64,000 nt of DNA from Nocardioides kribbensis (GTDB lineage: Bacteria; Actinomycetota; Actinomycetes; Propionibacteriales; Nocardioidaceae), in assembly GCF_015070375.1 (NCBI RefSeq), contig NZ_JADCLL010000001.1, forward strand, positions 374,501 through 438,500, given 5' to 3'. Under the pieces are notes generated by a model that was not told where the DNA came from, ran no database searches, and was given only the letters and a program-made list of their open reading frames with translations. The position numbers and the translations under genes are program-made. Positions 35,373 through 43,641 of the stretch are shown one piece after another. Position 1 is the first letter of the stretch. The number at the start of each line of letters is the position of its first letter.

Positions 35373-37025
35373 TCAGTACGACGCGGCCGTGTCGGTGCTG
35401 CCGGTCGCGTCGGTGCCGTCGGCGGGCGCGTAGGCGCAGGAGTCCTCGGGGTCCTCGGCCCGGCCGGGGTCCTTCTTGCCCAGCCCGGGTCGCGAGCGCG
35501 GCTCGAGGGCCTTGGCCACGACCTGGCGCATGTAGTCGAAGTCGGGGTCACCGGAGAAGAACCGCTCGGAGGGCCGGAAGACGACCGACTTGACCTTGGC
35601 GTCCTTGACCTTCAGGGCGAGGTCGAGCAGCGCCGGCACGATCCGTCGCGGGATGTCGGTGGAGACGATCTCCTGCCCGGTCTCGGCCAGGGCCTGGTAG
35701 CGCTGCAGCACGGTCATGGGGTCGGCGGCCTCGATGATGGCGTCGACGGCGCAGCGCTGGCGGTCCATGCGCTCGTAGTCGTCGGAGCCGTAGCGCCCGC
35801 GGGCGAACCACAGCGCGTGGAAGCCGTCGAGCTCCTGGTCGGGGCCGGGGTCGATGTAGTCCACCGGCGGGATGCCCAGGTCGGTGTTGCCCTGGATGGC
35901 GACCGGCTCGTTGACGTTGACGGTGATGCCGCCGATGGCGTCGACGACGTCCTCGAAGCCCTTGAGGTTGACCAGCAGGTAGTAGTCGACCGGCACCCCG
36001 AGACTGCCCTCGACGGCCTGCTTGAGGGCGTCGGCACCCTCGTTGTCGCTCTTTCCCAGGATGCCCGGGTGACGCTCGGGGATCTGTCCGTAGATGGCGT
36101 TGAGCATGTAGAAGCCGTCGTCCTCGGGCCCGCTGAACCCGGTCGGGTAGAGGTCGTGCAGCGGGCTGCCCTCGGGGAACTGCGCGTTCATCAGGTTGCG
36201 CGGCAGGCTCACCGTGACCGCGCGGCCGGTGGTGGTGTCCATGCTCAGCAGGATCACGGTGTCGGTGCGCACGCCGGTGCGACCCTCGCCGCCGTCGCCG
36301 CCGAGCAGGAGCACGGTCACCCGCTCCCGCCCGCCCCAGGGGTCCTCCTCGGTGACGTCGGTCGGCACGGTGGCGCTCTCGTTGCGGTCGTCGTCGAAGA
36401 CGGTGCCGACCAGCCCGGCCTGCACCTGGGCGTAGCGCGCCGCCACCGCGAAGGGCGCGCCGATCGCGAGGCAGAGCACCAGCACGAACCCGTGGCCGAC
36501 CGCCGTGTGCCACCGGGGTCGGCTCGGGGGCCTGACCTGGCGGTAGGTCAGGTAGACCACGGCCACCCAGGTCGCGAGGCCGAGGACCAGCACGACCGCG
36601 GCGATGGTGAGGCGGGTGGGGTCGACGGCGAAGGCGAGCAGGGCGCGCAGGTCGCGCCCGACGTACCACGCCGCGCCTCCCAGCAGGGCCAGCACCGGCA
36701 GCAGCACCAGGGCCCCGAGCAGGCGGCGTCCGGTGTAGAGGAAGCCGGCCCCCGGCACGAGCGCGCCGAGCAGCGTCACCCCGAGCGTGCCGGGCAGGCC
36801 CTCGGCGCGGCGCCGGCGCCGGTCGGCGCGGGCGCCGCCGCGGCGGCGGGTGGGAGGCTGGGTGGAGGGCGAGGCGGAGGGCGAGGCGGAGGCACGGGCC
36901 CGCCGCGTACGCCGGGCGAGGGCCGGTCGGCTGCTGGCCCGCCGGCGTCCGCGTCGGGGCGCCGGGGGCGACGGGGACCCGGGGTGGGCCGGCACGGCAC
37001 CGGGCTCACGTGACACGTCCTCCAC
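35373..37025 (-). CDS. LytR-CpsA-Psr (LCP) family cell-wall glycopolymer transferase
   Basis: A 550-aa membrane protein that should attach polyprenyl-linked glycopolymers (arabinogalactan- or teichoic-like) to peptidoglycan. The N-terminal 75 residues are Arg/Ala/Pro-rich and cytosolic. About four transmembrane helices follow (residues 80-200), where typical LCP proteins have one. The outer LCP domain has VLLLGGDGGEGRTGVRTDTVIL, VSLPRNLMN (the conserved Arg), VNLKGFEDVVDAIGGITVNV and LWFARGRYGSDDYERMDRQR, where conserved Arg and Asp hold the polyprenyl diphosphate. The C-terminal tail carries one Cys. GTG 37025 with GGGAGAGG is preferred over GTG 37094, and TATTTT at 37104-37109 fits as the -10. 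Confidence 0.88.
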   Translation of the reverse strand: MEDVSREPGAVPAHPGSPSPPAPRRGRRRASSRPALARRTRRARASASPSASPSTQPPTRRRGGARADRRRRRAEGLPGTLGVTLLGALVPGAGFLYTGRRLLGALVLLPVLALLGGAAWYVGRDLRALLAFAVDPTRLTIAAVVLVLGLATWVAVVYLTYRQVRPPSRPRWHTAVGHGFVLVLCLAIGAPFAVAARYAQVQAGLVGTVFDDDRNESATVPTDVTEEDPWGGRERVTVLLLGGDGGEGRTGVRTDTVILLSMDTTTGRAVTVSLPRNLMNAQFPEGSPLHDLYPTGFSGPEDDGFYMLNAIYGQIPERHPGILGKSDNEGADALKQAVEGSLGVPVDYYLLVNLKGFEDVVDAIGGITVNVNEPVAIQGNTDLGIPPVDYIDPGPDQELDGFHALWFARGRYGSDDYERMDRQRCAVDAIIEAADPMTVLQRYQALAETGQEIVSTDIPRRIVPALLDLALKVKDAKVKSVVFRPSERFFSGDPDFDYMRQVVAKALEPRSRPGLGKKDPGRAEDPEDSCAYAPADGTDATGSTDTAASY

Positions 37026-37103
37026 GCGGCGCCTCTCCCTCGGTCCGGTCGGCCTGCTCCTGTCGGGCCGGTGCACCGGCACGGCTCGCACCACCCCCGG
37101 CGG

Positions 37104-37109
37104 AAAATA
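37104..37109 (-). promoter_or_regulatory. -10-like TATTTT of the LCP gene
   Basis: Reading TATTTT on the minus strand, this is the most AT-rich hexamer near the gene; transcription from about 37097 would leave a leader of about 70 bases carrying the GGGAGAGG site. Confidence 0.4.
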
Positions 37110-37184
37110 GCACCCTGCCCGATCACCCCGCCGGGGTCGACGCCCTCACCCGTTCGGGGTCTGGGGTCCGCCGGCGCCCCGACG

Positions 37185-37190
37185 TAGCGT
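37185..37190 (+). promoter_or_regulatory. -10 TAGCGT before the DUF3072 gene
   Basis: TAGCGT-GGGCCC-ATG: matches TANNNT, six-base spacer, no SD; a leaderless start is expected. Confidence 0.5.
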
Positions 37191-37196
37191 GGGCCC

Positions 37197-37496
37197 ATGA
37201 CCTCATCGAACATGTCTTCGAACGACCAGGCCCCGGAGCAGGGCACGGAGCAGACCCCGAGCGGCGTGCCCGACGGCGAGGTCCTGGGTGCCGACAACCC
37301 CAGCCCGACCAACGCCGAGAAGGACCCCAACGACTGGGTGACCGGCGACGAGCCGATCACCGGCGCCCAGAAGAGCTACCTCGACACCCTGGCCCGTGAG
37401 GCCGGCGAGACGCTTCCCGCCGACCTGACCAAGGCCGAGGCCTCCGAGCACATCGACCGGCTCCAGGCCTCCACCGGGCGCGGCGCCGACAGCTGA
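37197..37496 (+). CDS. DUF3072 family protein
   Basis: A 99-aa acidic soluble protein. The conserved family core is DPNDWVTGDEPITGAQKSYLDTLAREAGETLPADLTKAEASEHIDRLQ, which looks like a short helical pair. The first 40 residues are Ser/Gln/Glu-rich and probably disordered. Function is not known; members are common in actinobacteria and proteobacteria. It is followed by a strong hairpin, so it is a single-gene unit. Confidence 0.88.
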   Translation: MTSSNMSSNDQAPEQGTEQTPSGVPDGEVLGADNPSPTNAEKDPNDWVTGDEPITGAQKSYLDTLAREAGETLPADLTKAEASEHIDRLQASTGRGADS

Positions 37497-37548
37497 GCCC
37501 ACCGCGCCGCCGAGGCGGCGCAGCGCCTCCGTGCCGCAGCGGCGGCGG

Positions 37549-37578
37549 AGCCCCCGGGACCTCACGGTCCCGGGGGCT
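37549..37578 (+). terminator. 13-bp hairpin after the DUF3072 gene
   Basis: Positions 37549-37561 pair perfectly with 37566-37578 around the loop TCAC. It also stands at the 3' side of the minus-strand tRNA-Met and may stop both transcripts. A weaker GCGCCGCC/GGCGGCGC hairpin precedes it at 37504-37521. Confidence 0.8.
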
Positions 37579-37586
37579 CGCTGACG

Positions 37587-37660
37587 TAGGGCGGGTGGGG
37601 CTCGAACCCACGACCCAAGGATTATGAGTCCTCTGCTCTGACCGGCTGAGCTACCGCCCC
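37587..37660 (-). tRNA. tRNA with CAT anticodon (elongator tRNA-Met most likely)
   Basis: Minus-strand cloverleaf of 74 bases. The acceptor GGGGCGG pairs with CCGCCCT (first pair G-T wobble), the anticodon loop is CTCATAA, the T arm GTGGG/CCCAC with TTCGAGC, and the discriminator A. The CCA end is not encoded. CAT anticodons also occur in tRNA-Ile2, where C34 is modified to lysidine; the sequence alone does not fully exclude this. The lack of the initiator three-GC anticodon stem argues against tRNA-fMet. Confidence 0.93.
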
Positions 37661-37783
37661 ACGGTGCGGACGGTCGAGGATCGCGCCCGTCCAGCCGCGC
37701 ACTCTACCGACGCCGCGCTCCCGCCGACGTCAGGCGCCCCGCCCGGTCCGGGGGCCCCGCGAGGCCCGGACCACCGGCCCTGC

Positions 37784-37789
37784 TTCGAT
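37784..37789 (+). promoter_or_regulatory. -10-like TTCGAT before the Dabb-like gene
   Basis: TTCGAT-GGGCCC-ATG: same layout and same spacer as at 34367 and 37185. Confidence 0.4.
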
Positions 37790-37795
37790 GGGCCC

Positions 37796-38089
37796 ATGAT
37801 CCGCAACGTGGTGGTGGGAGTGCTCCGGGACGACGCGACGCGCGAGCAGGCGCAGGCCGCGCTCGACGCGATCGCGGCGATGCGCGTCGAGGGGGTCGCG
37901 TTCGAGATGCGCACCGGTCTCGACCTGGGCCTGCGGGAGGGCAACGCCAGCTACGTGCTCACCGCCGACTTCGCCGACGCGGAGGCCTACCGCGTCTACG
38001 ACCTCGACGAGGAGCACAACCGGATCCGCCGCGAGCTGTTCGCGCCGATCTCGAGCGAGATCCGCCGCATCCAGTTCGCCCTCGACTGA
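37796..38089 (+). CDS. Dabb-type (stress-responsive alpha/beta barrel) small protein
   Basis: A 97-aa protein with the ferredoxin-like fold of the Dabb family: MIRNVVVGVLRDDATREQ (strand then helix), then a central strand, NASYVLTADFADAEAYRVY (the family's ADF-type strand) and a final helix ending EIRRIQFALD. Family members are usually dimeric and of unknown activity, some involved in cyclisation or stress response. A single gene with its own leaderless-type promoter; convergent with the alpha-galactosidase gene. Confidence 0.8.
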   Translation: MIRNVVVGVLRDDATREQAQAALDAIAAMRVEGVAFEMRTGLDLGLREGNASYVLTADFADAEAYRVYDLDEEHNRIRRELFAPISSEIRRIQFALD

Positions 38090-38107
38090 CCCCCCGCCCC
38101 GCACCGG

Positions 38108-40324
38108 CTACCCGACGCGGCGCACCTCGATCAGCACGAGGTGCTCGGGGTCCTGCGCCGGGGCCTGGACCCCGACGGTGTCGAGCACCCGCCCGGTCAG
38201 GCGCAGGCCGGTCGACCACCACGGCAGCGGCGAGTAGCCGGGGCCGTGCACGACGTCGCCGGGCGCCAGCGCCGCCACGTCGTACGTCGACGCCGCGTCG
38301 AGACCGGGCAGCGTGACCGGGCCGGGCGGCCACGTGGTCGGCCCGGCGGTCGCGACGACGGCGTAGACCGCGTGGTCGGCCGCGGGCGAGACGACCCCGT
38401 GCACGAGCGTGGCGGGGTCGGGGTGGTCGGAGCGCACCGTCGTGCCGGTGGCCAGCAGCGGGCGCAGCCGCCGGTGCAGCGCCACCCACGCCGCGAGCTC
38501 CTCGCGCTGCGCCGCGGTGGCCTCGCGCAGGTCCCACTCGATGCCGAGGTGGCCGAAGAGGGCGGTGCCGGCGCGGAAGGACAGGTCGTGGGTGCGTCCG
38601 GTGGTGTGGGAGCGCGCGGAGCCGATGTGGGCGCCGAGCAGCTCCGGGGGCACCAGCAGCGAGGTCCAGCGCTGGATGCCCTGGCGCTCGAGGGGGTCGA
38701 TGCAGTCCGAGGCCCAGACCCGGTCGGTGCGCTCGAGCACCTCGAGGTCGATGCGGCCACCGCCCGAGGAGCACGACTCGATCTCGACGCCGGGGTGCCG
38801 GCGGCGCAGCTCGTCGACCAGCGCGTAGAAGGCCAGCGTCTGGCGGTGCACCGACGCCGCGCCCGCGGGGCCGCTGCCGGCGTCGACGAGGTCGCGGTTG
38901 TGGTCCCACTTCAGGTAGGCGATGTCGTGCGCGGTGAGCAGGGCGTCGAGGCGCTCCAGGACGTGGGCGAAGGCGTCCGGGTGGGCGAGGTCGAGCACCT
39001 GCTGCTGGCGCGAGGCCACCGGCACCCGTCCGCCGGTGCCCAGCACCCACCCGGGGTGGGCGCGGGCGAGGTCGGAGTCGAGGTTGACCATCTCCGGCTC
39101 CACCCACAGCCCGAACTCCATGCCCAGCGCGCGCACCCGCCCGATGAGCGGGTCGAGGCCGTCGGGCCAGACCGTGGGGTCGACGTACCAGTCGCCGAGG
39201 CCGGCGGTGTCGTCGCGCCGACCGAGGAACCAGCCGTCGTCGAGCACGTAGCGCTCCACCCCGACCCCGGCGGCCAGCTCGGCCAGCTCGGTGAGGACCT
39301 CGAGGTCGTGGTCGAAGTAGACCGCCTCCCAGGTGTTGAGGGTGACCGGGCGGGGTCGCCTCGGGTGCTGCGGGCGCGAGCGCAGGTGGGTGTGGATGCG
39401 TGCGGTGACCTCGTCGAGGCCGGTGCCGTGGCTGCCGTAGAGCCACGGCGCGGCGTAGGACTCCCCCGGCGCCAGGCGGACCTCTCCGGGCAGCAGCAGC
39501 TCGCCGCCACTGACCAGCGTCACGCCGGTCGTGGCCCGCTCCACGCGGCTGCGGTGGTCGCCCGACCAGGCGACGTGGGTGGCCCACACCTCACCCCGAC
39601 GGAAGCCGAAGCCGGGCTCGCCGAGGGCGGTGAGCAGGGTGGCGTCGGTGCCGGTGCGTCCGCGGCGGCCCTCGCGCACGTGGGCACCCACGGTGACCGG
39701 GCGCCGCTGGGGGCTGCGCTCGCGTGCGTGGCGCCCGGTGAGGTCGAGCAGCTCCCCGGCCCGGGTCGGCACGGGCAGCGCCGGCTCCAGCGCGTCGAGA
39801 CGGTAGTCGCCCTCCCCCGTGTTGGTCACCGTGGCCCGGGTGCGCAGCAGCCCGCTGGCCAGCAGCTCCACCTCGAGCAGCACCGCCAGCCCCGCCACCG
39901 CGTCGAGGAGCTCGTACGTCGCGCTGCCGCCCGGCGACGCCGTGTCCGCCGGGTCCGCCGGGTCCGCCGGGTCCGCCGGGTCCGCCGTGGTGGTCGACAC
40001 CGCGCGCACCCGCAGCACGGGCGACCAGTCGGCGCCGTCGGCGCGCGCGCCGCGCAGGCCGGGGGTGCCGGGCCAGCCCGAGGCGTGCTCAGGCAGCAGG
40101 CCGACCGGACGCAGCTCGTCGACGGTGTTGGGGGTCAGCTCGCGGTGCCCGGCACGCACGACCTGGTCCCGGGCCTCCTGGTCGAGCGGACCCAGGTCGG
40201 CGCCCCAGTGGGCCACCCACGGCCCGCCGTGGTCGACGTCGGGGTGGTGGGCCAGCAGCACGCTGACCCCGGCTGCCCGCAGGTGCAGGGTGGTGGGCGC
40301 GCCCACGGCGCGGTCGTCGGTCAC
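38108..40324 (-). CDS. Alpha-galactosidase (glycoside hydrolase family 36)
   Basis: A 738-aa cytosolic glycosidase for alpha-galactosides such as melibiose or raffinose-type sugars. The N-terminal beta-sandwich (to about 330) precedes the barrel, which has NTWEAVYFDHD, VLDDGWFLGRRDD, and the nucleophile in AYLKWDHNRDL (KWDxNR motif). ESCSSGGGRID and the acid/base region VWASDCIDPLERQ follow, then a C-terminal beta domain. No signal peptide. A Pro-Ala-Asp repeat (PADPADPADPADTA) near residue 115 is a surface loop encoded by 9-bp repeats. GTG 40324 has GAGGAGG upstream. No transporter or sugar regulator is adjacent, which is unusual for a catabolic glycosidase. Confidence 0.94.
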   Translation of the reverse strand: MTDDRAVGAPTTLHLRAAGVSVLLAHHPDVDHGGPWVAHWGADLGPLDQEARDQVVRAGHRELTPNTVDELRPVGLLPEHASGWPGTPGLRGARADGADWSPVLRVRAVSTTTADPADPADPADPADTASPGGSATYELLDAVAGLAVLLEVELLASGLLRTRATVTNTGEGDYRLDALEPALPVPTRAGELLDLTGRHARERSPQRRPVTVGAHVREGRRGRTGTDATLLTALGEPGFGFRRGEVWATHVAWSGDHRSRVERATTGVTLVSGGELLLPGEVRLAPGESYAAPWLYGSHGTGLDEVTARIHTHLRSRPQHPRRPRPVTLNTWEAVYFDHDLEVLTELAELAAGVGVERYVLDDGWFLGRRDDTAGLGDWYVDPTVWPDGLDPLIGRVRALGMEFGLWVEPEMVNLDSDLARAHPGWVLGTGGRVPVASRQQQVLDLAHPDAFAHVLERLDALLTAHDIAYLKWDHNRDLVDAGSGPAGAASVHRQTLAFYALVDELRRRHPGVEIESCSSGGGRIDLEVLERTDRVWASDCIDPLERQGIQRWTSLLVPPELLGAHIGSARSHTTGRTHDLSFRAGTALFGHLGIEWDLREATAAQREELAAWVALHRRLRPLLATGTTVRSDHPDPATLVHGVVSPAADHAVYAVVATAGPTTWPPGPVTLPGLDAASTYDVAALAPGDVVHGPGYSPLPWWSTGLRLTGRVLDTVGVQAPAQDPEHLVLIEVRRVG
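39942..39986 (-). repeat. 9-bp tandem repeat (five units) inside the alpha-galactosidase gene
   Basis: GGGTCCGCC (plus strand) occurs four times without error from 39951, preceded by one copy with a single change. It keeps the frame and encodes the Ala-Asp-Pro loop; copy number may vary between strains. Confidence 0.9.
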
Positions 40325-40406
40325 GGTCGCCTCCTCGTCGGCGACAGACGCTAGCGGCGACGCCGGGCCGGCGGGCGCGCGGGCCCGGCGCTCCCGCCGG
40401 CGAGGA

Positions 40407-40775
40407 TCAGGCGGCGCGTCGCCCGTCGACGACCAGCGCGACCGTGTTCAGGGCCGCCCAGCCGAGGGTCACGGCCATCACCTTGCTGCGCACCTGGGAG
40501 TCGGGGGCCTTGGCGGCGAGGATCGCGCAGTCGCCCAGGTCGCCGACGATGCGCAGCAGCATCGCGGTGCGCACGACCTTGTCGGAGCGCCCGAGTGCGC
40601 CGGCGGCGCTGATGCCGAGGTCGCGCACGCCGTAGGTGCGGGCCAGCACGTCGTAGCCACCCCGCTCGGAGCGGCCGGCCTGCATGGCCGAGCCGAGGTG
40701 GTCGGGCTTGAGCAGGGCGAAGGCGCCGTAGCCGGCGGTGGCGGTGGACATGAGGCGGCTCAGGGGATAGCTCAT
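40407..40775 (-). CDS. Small integral membrane protein, unknown function
   Basis: A 122-aa protein with several weakly hydrophobic helices (about 9-27, 52-64, 68-90 and 96-116) and conserved-looking ARTYGVRDLGISAAGALG in the middle. This arrangement resembles small DUF4267-type membrane proteins, but the match is not certain. ATG 40775 lies near GGAGG, which is too close to serve as a normal SD; a TAGACC hexamer six bases before the ATG could make it leaderless. It sits alone between the alpha-galactosidase and the second kinase gene. Confidence 0.65.
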   Translation of the reverse strand: MSYPLSRLMSTATAGYGAFALLKPDHLGSAMQAGRSERGGYDVLARTYGVRDLGISAAGALGRSDKVVRTAMLLRIVGDLGDCAILAAKAPDSQVRSKVMAVTLGWAALNTVALVVDGRRAA

Positions 40776-40809
40776 GCCTCCGGTCTACCCCGCGCCGGGG
40801 CTCCCCGGC

Positions 40810-42345
40810 TCACCCGCGCGGGGTGGTCGCCGCGCCCACGGGCCCGTCCGCGGTCGCTCCCGCGGGCAGGGTCAGCCGCATCCGGGTGCCCGCGCCGCCG
40901 GCGGGCTCGCGGCAGACGAGCTCGCCGCCGTGGGCGCGGGCGAGGCCGCGGGCGATCGAGAGCCCGAGGCCAGAGCCGCCCGCCCGGCGCTCGCGGGCGG
41001 GGTCGAGGCGCACGAGCCGGTCGAAGACCCGCTCGCGGTCGGCCGCGGGGATGCCCGGGCCGTCGTCGACGACCTCCACGACCGCCGCGTCCCCGTCGTA
41101 GAACGAGCGGAGCTCGACCTGACGCGCGCCGGCCTGCACGGCGTTGTCGACGAGGTTGCCCAGCACCTGCACGACCCGGTCGCGGTCGGCGGCGGCCACC
41201 ACCGGGCCGCCCGCCACCCTGACCACCGCCGGGCCGGGCCGCGGCGACCTCGCCACCTCCTCGGCCACCGACCGCAGGTCGACCGGGCCCGTGACCAGGG
41301 CCAGACCGCGGTCGATGCGTGCCATCAGCAGCAGGTCGTCGACGAGCCGGCCGGCGCGCTGGGCCTCGCGGATGAGGTCCACCAGCACCTGCTCGCGCTC
41401 CTCGCGCGGCGGGTCGGTGCGCAGCACGTGCTCGGCGGCGGCGCGGATGCCGGTCACCGGGGTGCGCAGCTCGTGGGCGGCGTCGGAGACGAAGTCGCGC
41501 AGCCGGGCCTCCGAGTCGACCGCTCGGGCCTCGGCGCCCACCACCTCGTCGAGCATCTCGTCGAAGGCCAGCGCGGTGCGGCCGAGGTCGGTGCCGGGCG
41601 CGGTCGGGCGCAGCCGCCGCCCGCGGTCGCCGCGGGTGATGCTGCGGGCCACGTCGGTGATGCGGCGCAGCGGCCGCAGCGCCCCGCCCACCACCAGCGG
41701 CACGACGAGGGCGGTGGCGAGCAGCACCGCCACCGCGGTCACGAGCAGCACCAGCCTGACCTGGGCGACGGTCTCGCGGACGTCGCTGGCGTCGGCGAGC
41801 AGCAGCAGCGTGCTGCCGTCGGCGAGGCTGCGCGAGACCGTGAGCAGGTCGCCGCTCTCCTGCACCGCGGGGGTCGCGCCCGGCGGGTCGGGCGGACCCG
41901 GGTCGCCCCGCAGCGGGCTGGGCACCGTGGCGGGCCCCCGGGGCCCGCCGTCGGCCGGCCCCCCGCCCTCACTCGAGTCGCCTCCCGTGCCTCCGGAGCC
42001 TCCTGTGGCGTCCTCACCGTCCCCCGGGGCCACGCCGGCCGCCCCGGCCAGCGGCCCCTCGGCGAACACCTCGCCGTCGGCGGTGCGCACCACGGCCGAC
42101 ACGCCCTCCCCCTCCAGGCGGCGGGCCAGGTCGCGGTCGTCGACCTCACCCACCAGGGCGTCGGCCACGCCCGCGCGCTCGACGAGGCGCTGGCGCAGCT
42201 GGTCGTCGAGCCGCTCGCGCAGCGCCAGCTCGGTGGCGGCGACCAGCACCACCAGCAGCACGGCCACCAGCGCCACCACGACCAGCGTCACCCGCCGCCG
42301 CAACGACGGGGTGCGCAGGCCCGGCGCGCCGCCGGGGCCGCTCAC
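40810..42345 (-). CDS. Membrane sensor histidine kinase of the second two-component system
   Basis: A 511-aa sensor. Transmembrane helix 1 spans about residues 19-38 and helix 2 about 197-220. The outer domain between them is about 155 residues and includes a Gly/Pro/Ser-rich low-complexity stretch (about 105-160). HAMP follows, then His291 in SDAAHELRTPVTG, N box LGNLVDNAVQAG, G1 box DDGPGIP and G2 box GSGLGLSIARGLA. GTG 42345 overlaps the stop of the response regulator (GTGA), so the regulator is translated first. The kinase resembles actinobacterial kinases for envelope stress, but the ligand is unknown. Confidence 0.92.
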   Translation of the reverse strand: MSGPGGAPGLRTPSLRRRVTLVVVALVAVLLVVLVAATELALRERLDDQLRQRLVERAGVADALVGEVDDRDLARRLEGEGVSAVVRTADGEVFAEGPLAGAAGVAPGDGEDATGGSGGTGGDSSEGGGPADGGPRGPATVPSPLRGDPGPPDPPGATPAVQESGDLLTVSRSLADGSTLLLLADASDVRETVAQVRLVLLVTAVAVLLATALVVPLVVGGALRPLRRITDVARSITRGDRGRRLRPTAPGTDLGRTALAFDEMLDEVVGAEARAVDSEARLRDFVSDAAHELRTPVTGIRAAAEHVLRTDPPREEREQVLVDLIREAQRAGRLVDDLLLMARIDRGLALVTGPVDLRSVAEEVARSPRPGPAVVRVAGGPVVAAADRDRVVQVLGNLVDNAVQAGARQVELRSFYDGDAAVVEVVDDGPGIPAADRERVFDRLVRLDPARERRAGGSGLGLSIARGLARAHGGELVCREPAGGAGTRMRLTLPAGATADGPVGAATTPRG

Positions 42346-43025
42346 CGGGGCGCCCGCAGCACGTAGCCCAGCCCGCGCTCGGTGTGGATGAGCCGCGGTC
42401 CGTGGGCCTCCAGCTTGCGGCGCAGGGCGCTGAGGTGCACCTGCACGAGGTTGTCGGCGTAGTCGTCGTAGCCCCACACCTGGCTGAGGATCTGGGCGTT
42501 CGAGAGGACCCGGTCGCGGTGACGGGCCAGGTGGGCCAGCAGGCGCAGCTCGGTGGCGGTGAGCGCGACGTCGTGGCCGCCGCGCGTGACCCGCGCCGCC
42601 TCCTCGTCGACGACCAGGTCGTCGATCTCGATCGTGGTGGCCACGGCGCCGGTGCGCCGCAGCACCGCCCGCACCCGGGCGAGCAGCTCCTCCACGACGA
42701 AGGGCTTGGCCAGGTAGTCGTCGACACCGACCTCGAAGCCGCGCAGGCGGTCCTCGACGGCCTCGCGGGCGGTGAGCATCACCACCGCGGCGTCGCTGCG
42801 TCGTCGCACGACGCGCACCAGCTCGGGGCCGTCGCGCCCCGGGAGCATCCAGTCGAGCACCACGAGGTCGACGCGGTGGGCGGCCAGCTCCTCCTCGAGC
42901 GCGCCGCCGTCGGGCAGCGCACGCACGGCATAGCCCTCCGAGCGCAGCGACCTCACCAGCGACTCGCGGATGACGTCGTCGTCCTCCACCACGAGCAGTC
43001 GAGCGGCAGCGTCACGGGTCGGCAC
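42342..43025 (-). CDS. OmpR-family response regulator of the second two-component system
   Basis: A 227-aa DNA-binding regulator. The receiver has LLVVEDDDV, phosphoacceptor Asp58 in LVVLDWMLPGRDG, Thr85 in VMLTARE and Lys108 in YLAKPF. The winged helix has LTATELRLLAHLARHRDRVLS, SQVWGYDDYADNLVQVHLSALRRKL and the end RGLGYVLRAPR. GTG 43025 is preceded by CACACT at six bases and no SD, suggesting a leaderless transcript. The gap before it holds 11-bp-phased repeats that it may bind to control itself and the divergent small membrane protein gene at 43198. Confidence 0.92.
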   Translation of the reverse strand: MPTRDAAARLLVVEDDDVIRESLVRSLRSEGYAVRALPDGGALEEELAAHRVDLVVLDWMLPGRDGPELVRVVRRRSDAAVVMLTAREAVEDRLRGFEVGVDDYLAKPFVVEELLARVRAVLRRTGAVATTIEIDDLVVDEEAARVTRGGHDVALTATELRLLAHLARHRDRVLSNAQILSQVWGYDDYADNLVQVHLSALRRKLEAHGPRLIHTERGLGYVLRAPR

Positions 43026-43031
43026 CCCGAC

Positions 43032-43037
43032 AGTGTG
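43032..43037 (-). promoter_or_regulatory. -10-like CACACT of the second response regulator
   Basis: CACACT-GTCGGG-GTG on the minus strand; weak hexamer but the spacing matches the leaderless pattern of the window. Confidence 0.35.
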
Positions 43038-43046
43038 CCGTCGCCG

Positions 43047-43105
43047 ACCTGAAGACCACCTCAAGAAGTCCGCGAGCGGCCGCCGTCTTCAGGTGGCCCG
43101 CAGGT
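43047..43105. promoter_or_regulatory. Candidate operator array of the second response regulator
   Basis: CTGAAG at 43049 and CTCAAG at 43060 are 11 bp apart, and CAGGT at 43090 and 43101 are also 11 bp apart. ACCTGAAGAC (43047-43056) and GTCTTCAGGT (43085-43094) are perfect inverted copies 28 bp apart. The array lies between the divergent regulator gene and the 43198 gene, where an OmpR-type dimer pair could act on both. The motif differs from operators A and B. Confidence 0.55.
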
Positions 43106-43197
43106 ACGCCGCACAGAGTGCTCCTCGTGGCCCCGAGAGCCGCACCGCCCGGTCCTCGACCCGGCGGGCCCCCTCCGTCCCCGACCCAGGAGTGCCC

Positions 43198-43530
43198 GTG
43201 CCGCACCTGTCCTCCCTCGGCCTGGTCGACCTGCTGGTCGTCCTCGCCGTCGTGCTCGCCGTCGTCGGAGCCCTGCGCACCGGTCGCGGACTCATTGCAA
43301 CGCTGCTGTCCGCCGTGGGCGCGGGCCTCGCCGCCCTCGCCGTCGCCTGGGTCCTCACCTCGGCCCTGAGCGCCTGGGGGCCGCCCCGCGTCGCCCAGGC
43401 CGTCGACCGCAGCGCCTTCGCCGCAGCCCTGCCCGCGCCCGACCGTGCGCTCGCCGAGCTGCGCGACCTCATCGGCGGTGGGCCCGGCGGACCCGGCGGC
43501 CGCGACGACGCACCCGGCCCACGCCCCTGA
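43198..43530 (+). CDS. Small membrane protein divergent from the second two-component system
   Basis: A 110-aa protein with two transmembrane helices (about residues 9-24 and 32-56) separated by a short basic turn (LRTGRGLI), then a soluble 50-residue tail ending in a Gly/Pro-rich stretch. The hydrophobic part resembles the start of CvpA-type proteins, but it is too short for a full CvpA domain. GTG 43198 is chosen for AGGAG five bases upstream. The operator array between it and the regulator gene suggests it is a target of the second two-component system, perhaps as a feedback or accessory protein (inference). Confidence 0.65.
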   Translation: MPHLSSLGLVDLLVVLAVVLAVVGALRTGRGLIATLLSAVGAGLAALAVAWVLTSALSAWGPPRVAQAVDRSAFAAALPAPDRALAELRDLIGGGPGGPGGRDDAPGPRP

Positions 43531-43641
43531 CGGGGCCCACCCCGCGACCCCGGGCGAACCCGGACGGCCGCGGCGCCCCTGACCGCACCGAGCGAGCCCC
43601 ACGGATCGGCCCGATCCGACCACCACACGAAGGAGCACCCG

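Noticed and set aside
37587-37660. Initiator tRNA-fMet
   Set aside because: The anticodon stem lacks the three consecutive G-C pairs of initiators and the first acceptor pair is G-T, not the initiator C-A mismatch.
43198-43530. Full CvpA family protein
   Set aside because: Only the first two helices resemble CvpA; the rest of the domain is missing and the tail is unlike it.
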